A DNA stretch of 64,000 bases, taken from positions 248,001 through 312,000 of the forward strand of contig JAACJP010000006.1 of NCBI GenBank assembly GCA_013368375.1, in the 5' to 3' direction. Numbering within the stretch: the stretch's first letter is position 1; each line of letters starts with the position of its first letter. This document shows positions 24,101 through 34,150 of the stretch, piece by piece. The position numbers and the translations under genes were made by a program. The notes beneath the pieces are model-generated. The model was not told where the DNA came from. It saw only the letters and a program-made list of their open reading frames with translations, and did no database searches. This stretch comes from Tricholomella constricta (taxonomy: Eukaryota > Basidiomycota > Agaricomycetes > Agaricales > Lyophyllaceae).

Positions 24101-24664
24101 GCGCGGCAGACACCCCACCATTGTCCCTCGAGCTAACGGTCACCGAATCATCGTCCAAGTCTACAGACGGCGAACCAAACGAGAATGACTGCTGACTTCC
24201 GTTCCTTCCCCTATATTCATCCAAACTGATCAGCGACGATGTGTCCGAGAGGCTGGGACCGTCGTAGTCAACTGTAATCTGGACCCGCAGCGTGACTTTG
24301 CGGCTGCCAAAACTGCGGCCAGATAAGATCGAAGCTGCCGAGGACAAGGGGGCATCGTCCCCTGCTTGGAAGTACTGGATCGCGTCAGTCAGGTCCGAAT
24401 CAGCGTTAATAGTTGTGATCTCCCCGTCATCGTCTTTGTACGCAATTGCGAAGGAGGTGGAGGATAGTGAATAGCATTGTTCCACCTATCGTGAATAGTA
24501 TGTTGGCCGTCGTGAGCTGACAAGGAGATGGGCAAAAGGCAAGGACATACCTTATGTCTGAGCACCTCGAATGTACAGTTCCGCGCTGACGTGAAGGTAA
24601 TCTTCCTGTTCCAAGTGTCCAACGAGCATTTCACCACAAGTGGTCTGTCCGGTCGATTATACAT
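21123..24664 (-). CDS. PB1 domain plus five ZZ-type zinc fingers (NBR1-like architecture)
   Basis: A multi-exon minus-strand gene of about 980 residues. Residues about 8-85 form a PB1 domain: basic RPLVVKCSLDTWNRKITF and an OPCA acidic motif, YKDDDGEITTINADSDLTDAI. A long Ser-rich linker follows. I then count five ZZ-type fingers: CSACGTTLDAIRYVCSTCG (with a long insert before ELCSGC); CSTCQAITFRKRYKCASCANINLC with HPSHAFLNVPD; FHCAICDSVDICANCESAG with HVSSHILIK; LFCSDCNR with IRYQCANC, CEDCERRSYIIHDPMHVF; and CDRCMTIIVGAWFRCAYCARDLCDAC with HDDTHVFLVF. It ends KPFPLFRND. PB1 plus ZZ is the arrangement of the autophagy receptors p62 and NBR1, but I do not find an FW (NBR1) or UBA domain. The linker holds SFAPL flanked by acidic residues, a candidate LIR. 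Function is inferred. Head-to-head with the acyltransferase gene. Confidence 0.8.
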
Positions 24665-24837
24665 CCTGAGTTAAACTTAAAGAGGCCAGGCGATGGTGAT
24701 CGTAAGATTCAGGTGCTCCGGACGCAGCAGTCTTGTCCGCAGCACATGGGCGCCGGGCGCTTATGTATGATACGGCTTCCCATCATGATCACTTTTACAA
24801 TTCTGTTGAATAACACGTCGCTGTCTGTCCTATCGAC
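24665..24837. promoter_or_regulatory. 173 bp divergent promoter, PB1/ZZ gene and acyltransferase
   Basis: The two inferred start codons point away from each other with only 173 bp between them. The spacer must contain both core promoters and both 5' leaders, so the genes are likely to be at least partly co-expressed. No clear TATA box is seen. Confidence 0.5.
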
Positions 24838-26231
24838 ATGGAAGAACGCGGAGAGATAGTCCGACCAGCAGGTGTGGATTCTGCACTGATGTTTCCCTTC
24901 AGTGTTCGACGGCTAACGAATTCCCAGGCCTACTGGAGCGCTATCACATTGTCCGACACTCAGTGGGCCTCGACAGCTGTGTTCTCAATGCTGCGCAGTA
25001 TATACATCCAGAGAATCACCGCCTGGAAAAAGGAGCTCTGTTTCAGGCCCTTCGAAAAGTCGTGCAGTTACATCCTGCGTTAGGTATACGGTTGGCTCGG
25101 GAACTTTCACCGAACCCGTCATTTGAACGTCTCCAAATTGTCGACCTCGCTGAGATTGTAGAGTTTTCCGACAGTTGCGGTTTAAAAGCAACAATAGAGG
25201 CGCAATTACTGCGACCCTTCAATACAGCCTCAGCCTTACCTCTTTGGCGCGTCGTGGTTATGAAGGACGACACCATCTGTTTCGCCTGGCACCACTGCAT
25301 CGGTGATGGCATGAGCGGCCTTGCTTTCCATCGCACACTTCAAGCTTCTCTCGAGGAAGGTGAAGATCATACACCCGCCGCGAACTACACTGTCCTACCA
25401 TCCAGGAACACGTTCACCCCGGCCATCGAGGAAATGACGAGCCTTACTCCGTCTTGGGGTAAGGTCGTTCTGGAAATATTTGAGCTTTTCGCTCCAACTG
25501 CTTGGACCCGCGGTGCCTCAGCGTGGACCGGTAATCCAGTCAAGACTGACATATCCTTAACGACCCGTGTCCTACTCATCGAATTTGCCCCCGATGAAGT
25601 CTCAGCACTGCTTAACATCTGTCGCTCCCATAAGGCTACGCTGACATCCGCCTTCCAGACCATGGCCATCTCCGTCCTCTCTTCTCTTATCCCCGCTGAG
25701 AAGCACAAAACAATATCATCCTACGTTCCAATCTCTCTCAGAGGCATCGCCGGCACACCTAGCGATGTTTTCTGCGACCACGTATCGACACTACACAGCT
25801 ACCCCCGGATCAACGCGACATTTTCCTGGGTGGAGGCGGCTCAATATGCCTCGCGTCTTCGATCTTATACCCCTCAATCTGTGGAGGAGATTGGAATGAT
25901 CAGGTTCTTATTTGGCAAGTACGCCTCCTTCTTCAAGGGTAAATTGGGGAAAAAGAGACAGGGAGGAATAGAAATTTCTAACGTCGGCAGATTCGAAGCC
26001 AAGAGCAGCCTGGAGGCAGGGCCGACGTGGTCAATTGGGCGCATGGTTTTCGCCCAGTGCGATGCGGTTCTAGGTGCGGCGCTGAAGCTGAATGTGGTGG
26101 GCGACTCGCTGGGTGGCGTTACAGTCGCAGTAACTTGGGGAGCAGGTGCAATACCGGATTCGTTTGCGGAGGAATTCACGTCTAGGTTCAAGGTTGGCAT
26201 TGACAGACTTCTCAAGGCCACGAGTGGTTGA
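24838..26231 (+). CDS. Alcohol acetyltransferase / condensation-like acyltransferase
   Basis: Two exons (24838-24871 and 24928-26231) give 445 residues. The protein starts MEERGEIVRPAGLLERYHIV, typical of fungal AATase-domain proteins. The catalytic HHxxxDG motif of the CoA-dependent acyltransferase superfamily is present as WHHCIGDGMSGLAF (about residue 130). Later segments, SSYVPISLRGIAG, GGIEISNVGRF and a C-terminal VTVAVTWGAGAIPDSFAEEF, fit the second half of the pseudo-dimeric fold (the usual DFGWG is replaced). Such enzymes transfer an acetyl or acyl group from CoA to alcohols, sterols or other acceptors. The acceptor here is not readable. No signal peptide or clear membrane helix is visible. 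Confidence 0.78.
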
Positions 26232-27593
26232 TATATTTGTTCTTCATCGATTTATCTATCTATTGGGGAACAAGTAACAAGTATCTCCACCTGAAATTTC
26301 TGTCCTGCGTCCCATCGGATAAAACTCGCCGTGGGGCTGGATTGGTTTTACGCCACCCCTGCCCAGTGCTCTTGTGGTCACAATGTAGAGGACTTTGCCA
26401 CATCGCTGTGCCAGTATAAAAAACCATAAATTCGAAAGTAGGGCAGATTGAGCGTAGGATTGCACAACATAATAACTTTACACTGGCGGTACACTTAATT
26501 CAACATCACAAGAATGACCCTTATCTGAATTGCACAGCAGTGATACATCTCCCCGGGAGCGATTTGAGACGGGCGAGCTCCAGCATCACGCAGTGGGACG
26601 ACTGGTAACGTCGCTGGATTAGGATATACGAGAGGCACGTCATCGCGTCGAGGTTGGTGTGAAGCATAGAAGTGGTAAGCGTAGTAGGGGTTGTGAGGAG
26701 CGTGAGGTTCATGGGGTCATGAGGTTGAGCTATATCTGGCTCGGGCGACGGTGTACATATGCTCTGAAGTGAGTAAGCAGTTCGGCAGCGTGGGGTTCAT
26801 GAACAGCATAAGATCGATTGAAGGGACAGCGCCACAGTGGCGCCAAATGGTCCGCTATGGAACTTGCGGATTGCAACCCGGCGATTTACCCCGAAAGACC
26901 TGGCACCAGCGGAGATGAAATACGCTACAGTGCTCGAGTGGTGCTAAATACCGGGACACTCAGCAAGGCTACGTAATGTCACAAGAGTGTCGCTATCCGC
27001 GTCGGTCGATGCATTGTTGGCATGCTGTTCACCACATGTGGCCTCAACAGGCTTGAGGGTAAGAAATTCCACTCGTCTCTCGATAGTCTCGATCGACCGA
27101 CATTGTGTTCTTACACCTGCGAGTCTGATTCAGCAGACACATCTGCATGATTTATGCAGCAATGAACCTGCTATGACGAGTGATTGTGATGCATTCTGCG
27201 ACCTGCGTGTTCTTGATAAATGAAGATGGCAAAATCTGCTTGACTGCGGCCTCACCCACAAAGGATTGTTGTGCAATAATGAGAGCTTCAGTCAGGTGGC
27301 TGAAAGCTGTTTTGCAATTATAATTGTTGGCGGTACTGCTCTTGACATCTATTTCAAGATTCGAACGCTCATTGTGAAATGACAAGAACGCCATCAGGCC
27401 CATCACTTTGCGGGGAGAACGATGATTTCGGATGAATCGACGAACGGTCGGGGTCAATCAAAAATAGTGATCGGTGATCTCACGTGATAATGCCCGCTCA
27501 AGAAAGACGCCGAGAAGGGGTTGAAATCAACTGGACGGCAGCTCCTGGCATTCCCCACAAACTCACTTTCAACACACAAGTAGTTGTCGGATA
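26232..27593. other. Largest gene-poor spacer (1.4 kb)
   Basis: No reading frame over 110 codons and none with recognisable domains. A TATAAAA element lies at about 26415 and there are scattered AT-rich stretches. It probably holds the 3' UTR of the acyltransferase and the promoter of the carnitine acetyltransferase, and could contain a non-coding RNA that cannot be judged from sequence alone. Confidence 0.45.
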
Positions 27594-29972
27594 ATGCTAG
27601 CGAGGATACAAGGCTCGGCACTGTGCAAATCCGGGTCATTCCTCCTTCCTCGCCGTCTTACGATGTCCACTTCAACAAGCAAACTAATGTCGCGTCCACC
27701 GGCCTGGAAAACAACCGCTCCTTCTGCGCCCGTTGGCACAGTGACTTTCGCATCTGACTTGCCAAAGCTTCCGGTTGTAGACCTTCAAGAAACCTTATCT
27801 CGGTTGAAGCAGACTTTGTTACCCATAGCTTGGTCAGACGAGGAGTACGCTGCCGTCTCAAGGAAGATTGACCAGTTTGGCGCTGGTCAAGGACCCAAAC
27901 TACAGGAGAGACTTGAAAAGCGTGCTGCGGAAACGCGTCACTGGCTTGAAGGATGGTGGGATGATGCTGGATATCTGGGATACAGAGATTCGGTATGTTC
28001 CTCGACCTCCTGTCTTGGCCACCCATCAATCTTTTTCCGAGAATATAGGTCGTCGTCAATGTATCCTATTACTGTACGCTCGGGCCACGATTGATACTTG
28101 TTAACTGATCCAGTTTCTTTGCTCAGATGGATTTGACGGCCAGCCTTCGCATCTACCACAAACTCCTGCAGCTCGTGCAGCTGGACTAGCCCGTGCCGCC
28201 ATGATTTTTCGCAAAAACCTCAAGAACGGCCTTTTGAAACCAGATGCGACAAAGGAAGGACCTCTGTGCATGGATACCTACCGGTATGCAACGTTGCCTT
28301 CTTCTATTGTTTACAGTTATCAATCAATTAAACCAGATGGATGTTTGACTGTTGTCGTATTCCTGGTCCTCAAGGCCTCGATTGGAGCGTGTCCTACGCT
28401 AAAGAGGGCGATCTTGGTGACTCTGGGCACATTGTTGTATTCAGGAACAATCGAGTGTGGAAATTAGAGGCTGCGCGAGCTGGTCGGATTCTCAGTACTG
28501 CCGAAATCGAAAGGTATGCAAACAACATTATCTTCCTTTCGCTTTGTAGCTGAGATCGCTTTTTACCAAGACAGATCCAATACATCTACGATCACACACA
28601 ACAAGAATACCCAGGTGTCGGCGTTTTGACGGCTTCTAACCGTGATGTTTGGGCAAAGGTCGTTTATAATCTTCACAGTGGCTGCATTTCAACTGAAAAA
28701 TATCAAATAGGATTATGCAAATCTGGCCTCTTCTCAACACAATACATCTCTTCTACAAACCATTCAATCGGCTGCTTTTGTCATCAATTTGGAACCGTAT
28801 TCCCCTACGACCCCTACGGAACACAGTCGTGCTTTGTGGCACGGAAGTGTTACAAATGGCGTTCCAATCGGTCTCCGGAACCGCTGGGTCGACAAGCCAG
28901 TGCAGTTTGTTGTCTTTGACAATGCCGTTGCTGGGTTGATGGGCGAGCACTCCGTTATGGATGGAACACCGACCGTCAGGCTGTGCGACGATATTTTGGA
29001 AATGCTCCACGACCCTACATTCGACCACGGCGCACCGGCTGCTTCTTCGAGCCTCACACCCACGCCTCTCGACTGGGAAATCACGCCCACCATCACGAAG
29101 GCTATCGCTGAAGCTGACAAGGCCGCAATAGAGCTCATTGACAGTCAAGAGCTTGGTTTCTTGGTGACGCCGTATGGAAAGGCCGCCATCAAGAACTTTG
29201 GTGTCTCCCCGGATTCTTGGGCCCAGTTGATAGTCCAGTTGGCGTATCATCGTCTCATTGGCAATGAAAAAAGGCTTGGTGGAACATACGAAGCTGCGAC
29301 GACGCGGAGGTTCGATAAAGGACGCACCGAGGCTATCCGAGTTGTCACAAGCGAATCCGACGCCTGGGTCGCCAGCATGTGCAACAAGGACGCCAGGAAC
29401 GATGAAAGGAAGAAACTCTTTGCTGCCGCTGTCAAGAAACATGTCCAACTCGCCAAGAGCGCCGGAAATGGTCAAGGAGTTGACCGCCATCTATTCGGTA
29501 AGTTGCCTAGGTTGATTCACACACAAGTGGCTGTGGTGGTGACTCTCCACGCAGGCCTCAAGAAGCTCTTGAAAGAGGGCGAGGACGTTCCTGCTCTGTT
29601 CACGGACCCTGTCTTCCTTAGATCGAGCTACTGGGTGTTGAGTACATCGGCTATATTTTCCAAACACTTTCCTGTATATGGATGGGGCGAGGTTGGTTGT
29701 TTTCAATGTTTGCTAATAGTGGTTTGACGTGAGTTATCCGTAGGTGGTCCCTGATGGATTTGGTGTGGCGTATATGACAGGCTACGATGGTAAGCAGCAG
29801 CTTTTTCGGACCCAGCGACGACTCCTAATTTCTGGAAAACTACCTAGATCGGCTTCAGTATACCATCACTTCGAGAAAGGAGATGCCGAATGCCAAGTTC
29901 TGTGAGGAGATCGCAAGAGCAGCAGAGGATCTTTACAACTTGCATGCGGAACCTAGCAAGTCCAGACTCTAG
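27594..29972 (+). CDS. CAT2: Carnitine O-acetyltransferase, dual-targeted form
   Basis: A multi-exon gene of about 630 residues. The choline/carnitine acyltransferase domain is continuous: LPKLPVVDLQETLSRLKQTL, EGPLCMDTYRWMFDCCRIPG, GVGVLTASNRDVWA, FDNAVAGLMGEHSVMDGTP (catalytic His in GEHSxxDGTP, about 28950), TEAIRVVTSESDAWV, and SSYWVLSTSAIFS. It shuttles acetyl groups between CoA and carnitine so they can cross organelle membranes. The N-terminus, MLARIQGSALCKSGSFLLPRR, looks like a mitochondrial presequence; a second in-frame ATG at 27663 begins MSTSTSK and would remove it. The C-terminus is ...PSKSRL, a good type-1 peroxisomal signal. This is the same arrangement as yeast CAT2. Confidence 0.92.
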
Positions 29973-30198
29973 AAATTATTAATATACTCGGATAACGGAA
30001 AAGGTTAATACTAAACTGTATCTATGAAGGTGTATTAACTGTCAAGTTGGCGAGGCGAAGCAATTGTCATAGAGTTCTGGCTTTCTTCAGGATATGTTGT
30101 TTGCGTGTATTATGCCTAAGGGGCATTACCCTCAGAAAATGTTTCCTTGCGATGAGGGTTCGATCAACTCTGAGCTTGGGTGAACCTCACGCAGCGCC

Positions 30199-31608
30199 AT
30201 GTCGTCCTCCCGATTTGAACCCTCGATCATCAAGAATAAGCAAAAACGGGAGGAGATAGCCCGAAAAAACAGAAAAGCCAAGAGCCAACAAAAGTTGCAG
30301 AAACGACTCGCACAAGCGAAGCTGGAGGCCAATGACCCTGCTGTAAAGAAGGTTAGCTACGTTCCGACGCAGTTATTTGACACACCTTGAACTTACATTA
30401 CCTCCAAGAAACGTTTAGCGGAGAATGTACCGCGAACACTCGACAACATGCGAGAGTTCGATCCCTCAATCTTGACCGCAGATCCTAATGCGGCTGGCCC
30501 GTCGTCGTCGCAAGATCAAGTGGACGAGGCAGCAGCGGACATTGCGTCTGATCCTTTTGCATCCTACTTTACTTCAACGGATGATCCCAGTATACCGCCA
30601 AAGGTCCTGATCACGACCTCGCCCAAAGCATCGAAAGCGACCTACGAATTCTGCGACGAACTGGTTGGCGTATTTCCTGGTGCAGAGTTCATCAGAAGGA
30701 AAAAGGGTAAAGGCTTTGAAATGGGGCGAATAGCTGGTTGGGCTGCTGGACGAGATTATAAGCATTTGCTCGTTGTCAATGAAGACATGAAGAAACCAAG
30801 TATGTCCCACAATTCATTTCTTCTCGCAAAGGCATCTGGAATTTGAATCCACTACAGATGCTATCACATTGGTCCATTTACCTAACGGCCCGTCTGCGTA
30901 CTTCAAATTGACCTCTGTGGAACTAACAAAGCAGATCTTCGTACGTCGTGTATGGAATAACTGCTATCCTGCGACTCATCTTATGATGTTAGGGACATGC
31001 GCGTGCCACACCTCACCACCCGGAACTTGTTCTTAACGGGTTTGTCACGCGCCTGGGACACGCTGTTGGTCGCATGTTCCAGACGACGTTCCCTCCCTTG
31101 CCTGAGTTCCAAGGAAGACAAGTTGTGACACTCCACAACCAGCGAGATTTCTTGTTCTTCCGCCGACACCGGTACGTCTAATCAGTTAACTATCGGTCTA
31201 ATGTATAGCTTAACTTAGCGGCAATTCCAGATATGCTTTTCGTTCCACCGAGAAGGTGGCGCTCCAGGAGATTGGACCCAGGTTTACTCTTAAGCTTCGT
31301 TGGTTGAAAAAGGGAATCCCCGCAGTGCTAAACTATGGAGAAGCACCTAAGCCATTGACATTCGACGTTGATCCATTTGAAGTGGAAGAAAAGGATGTCA
31401 AAGAAAAGGAACCGCCTGTGGATGGCACCATAGACTCCGCTTCTGAACCTCGCAAACCTGTTGTTCCACCAAAAGCCGACGAGTATCTCTGGGCATGGAA
31501 GGTTCGTCCTTTCGGCCGTCTATCGAAGTTACAGAGCATGGCTAACTCCAATTTCTTTTCGACCTCCAGCCTGAGCTGGAGACCACCAGACGGACTTTCT
31601 TCCTTTAG
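30199..31608 (+). CDS. RPF1: Ribosome production factor 1 (Brix domain)
   Basis: A six- to seven-exon gene giving about 380 residues. The N-terminus is lysine-rich and coiled ([20 protein letters not shown]), then [17 protein letters not shown]. The Brix domain follows: [117 protein letters not shown], and [17 protein letters not shown]1 is a nucleolar 60S assembly factor that binds the 25S/ITS2 region. Fungal RPF1 usually ends near EYEW; here there is a longer acidic insertion ([14 protein letters not shown]) before the terminal [16 protein letters not shown]. Convergent with the small membrane protein. Confidence 0.92.
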
Positions 31609-31810
31609 TTATGAACACATCATACTGAGATTTATTGTCCTCGCAATGGATATACATTTTAGCTTGCCAGGAAAATATGTAAGGTATCAATAATGTCAAG
31701 AGTAACGGTAAGGAGCGAATGAGTCTTCAATGTGTTCGATGCACGCCAAAGATGAGACCAAAAGTTCATGTAAGCCACACAGAAAATCGCCTCGAGCCCG
31801 CAATTTCGTC

Positions 31811-32425
31811 TCAACTCGACACACCTTTCAAGTTGGACCGGATTTCGTGAGATTTACGGGGCAGAGATGTAAGAGAGTCTGTTGAGGGAGGGGCAGATGC
31901 ACTGAATGATAACCCATAATGGCTGAATTTGGGAGATGTGAATGCTTCTTTCGACATAGGAAGAGCCGCTTGCAGAGGGCCTGAAGCGTATGGGCCTGCT
32001 ACACCGGATTTGAGCACTCGATAAAAGAAAAAGATAAAGTAAAAGAAGACCCTTACTGGAAGTCCTTTCCTTGCGTCGCCGGTAGAGAAAGAATAGAAGG
32101 AAGGATAGGACCATCACGACCATGCCGCCTATTGTACCTCCCACAATCTGCGGTATGTGTCTGTTTTCCATCATGTCGTGAAGAAGTGTTGATGATGGAG
32201 AAATGCGTTCATCGTTGCGAATATGAAGCTGGGGTCGTGGTACTGAGGTTTCGCTGAGCCCATCGAGAAGTAAATGAGTGTCTTTGGGGATACAACGTGT
32301 GAGTGATGTGCAAGACGTTGCAAGACAACCATAGGATTCGTAGTACCATTATTGTGAGGTTTGACTCCAGTAGTATAGCGCATGTTGAGCTCGTCTGAGC
32401 GAATGAACATTATAAGAGGAGCCAT
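31811..32425 (-). CDS. Small single-pass membrane protein, unknown function (partial model)
   Basis: Three exons can be joined: 32425 to about 32350, about 32287 to 32055, and about 31990 to 31811. The result has a short extracellular-looking part (NMRYTTGVKPHNND, then LHIRNDERISPSSTLLHDMM), one clear transmembrane helix flanked by glycines (IVGGTIGGMVVMVLSFLLFF), a basic stop-transfer YRRRKER, and a Ser/Pro-rich tail (SFSASAPPSTDSLTSLPRK). This layout is common in Agaricomycete secreted/membrane proteins that carry an N-terminal lectin-like region. No signal peptide is seen in this model, and the frame remains open upstream, so at least one 5' exon is probably missing. The function is unknown. 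Confidence 0.42.
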
Positions 32426-33056
32426 GATGTCGTTGAATGTTGCATCGAGGCGGGCTTTACAAGTGAATGAGAGGGAGAAAGAGGGTCTCCAAGTGCCAAA
32501 GCAACATCGAGTTCAGTTTAAATGACATGAACATTGATCTCATCAATAAGGTGACACTGTAGATATTGTTGAGAGTTGGAACAAGTCCATTTCCGTATGC
32601 CCAAGGAGAAGTCATAATTGACAGGAGCCGCACGCCTCAAATTGCAAGGTTAGCTGGAGTGGACGAAGCGTACCAAAGCAACGTTAGTCCGTCGAATACC
32701 TTCTGGCGATAGCAGCAGGTTAACAGATTGCTCCGTTTCCGAGAGGCCACTGCGAAATGATATATCACCATTTTGACATGAACATATCAATTCGTGCCAA
32801 GATGGCACCCGCCAGGTATTCGAGGGGGATGGAATAAGCCTCCACATATCTAAAAGGGTGAGAGGGGATCATGAGATCACAGCAGCGAGAAGCACATATG
32901 CTGAATACTTGAGTGCAGAACCGACCATTGAAAGCCATCAAATTTAGTTGATGACTCGGAGAGACAGAACTTGACAGCGATCCGATCAATCACACAGGCG
33001 TTTGTTTGGTAATTTCATTCGATCGAAACACCGCAGTGCTCCTTTCATAAAACATC
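32426..33056. other. Spacer with possible missing 5' exons of the membrane protein
   Basis: No independent gene is supported. On the minus strand the frame of the membrane protein stays open through about 32500 (GTWRPSFSLSFTCKARLDAT), which may be an additional extracellular exon. The right part should hold the promoter of the methyltransferase at 33057. Confidence 0.35.
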
Positions 33057-34116
33057 ATGAACCTTCCAGCCAAAAACGAGGAATACGGGACGAAGGAATA
33101 CTGGTACGTTCAGAAACGTCTGCAAAAATCATAGTATTTACTGTCAGTCAATCAGGGACCAGCGTTACCAACAGTATTTCTCTTCCACATCTGTTAGGAC
33201 CTTGATCCTCACCAACCGAAACGCGTCAGGAAAGAGGCTGAAGATGCCCATTTTGACTGGTTCAAGTCCTATGCCGATCTCGCGCCTCTGATTCGGGAAT
33301 TAGTCCCTGACAAGAAATCGCGAATTTTAATGCTTGGATGTGGAAATTCAAAACTCTCGGAGGAGGTAGGTGATAGATATCGCAGAGCGATAATTCAAGA
33401 CTTAACATCTCTTGAGATGTGGGAGGACGGATATAAAAACATTGTCAATACGGACGTCAGTGGTCTACGACGATTGGGATAAACAGCGAAATCTGACAAT
33501 CTGAATTACAGTACTCATCTGTCGTCGTGGAACAAATGCGTCAACGGCATCAAACACTCCGACCGGAGATGGAGTGTAAGTACCTTATTTGTATTCTAGT
33601 AGAATATCGGATGGTGGGTTCTAACGCTCACATATATATTCAATAGGGCATGTAATGGATGTCCGGGATCTGCAGTTCGACGATGATTCGTTCGATGTCG
33701 CGCTTGATAAGGGTGGATTGTGAGCTGAATGAGCCACCACTGCACTGACAGTCTTCGAAATCTAGGGACAATGGATGCCATGATGACTTCAAAGGGGGAC
33801 GTCTGGGTTTGTCTAATCCACGCAGGCAAAAAACAGGTGTCTTACGTTGGAAACAGGATCCCCCAGATCAAGTCGTTCAAGATTGCACGAAAGAGGTCGA
33901 CGAGACGTTGAGGTTTGTTGTTTCTTGACTGCAGTGTTCGAAAAATATTGCTCATTGTATCCCAGGGTCCTACGAAAGGGCACGGGAGTATTCGTGTACC
34001 TCACGTTTGGGCAGCCCCATTTTCGAAGGCGATTTCTGACGCGACCTGGAACAACCCTTGAGATCAAAGAATTAGGGGAGGCGTTCCATTATTATCTTTA
34101 CACTATCCGCACATAG
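33057..34116 (+). CDS. SAM-dependent methyltransferase, EEF1AKMT4/METTL13 type
   Basis: About six exons give about 230 residues. It starts MNLPAKNEEYGTKEYWDQRY, then AHFDWFKSYADLAPLI, the SAM-binding motif RILMLGCGNSKLSEE, NIVNTDYSSVVVEQM, WHVMDVRDLQFDDDSFDVALDKGTMDAMM, and ends VLRKGTGVFVYLTFGQPHF and ELGEAFHYYLYTIRT. These segments are characteristic of the family containing EEF1AKMT4 and the N-terminal module of METTL13, which methylate lysines of translation elongation factor 1A; the assignment of substrate is by family only. The stop lies just 34 bp from the stop of the opposing NDUFAF7 gene, so their 3' UTRs must overlap. Confidence 0.82.
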
Positions 34117-34150
34117 ACCCCCCGTATTTCCCGAACGCCCGCTCTGCCGG

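Noticed and set aside
27152..27457. A 101-codon minus-strand frame in the 1.4 kb spacer
   Set aside because: No domain, unusual composition, and no supporting start or stop context. I could not distinguish it from chance.
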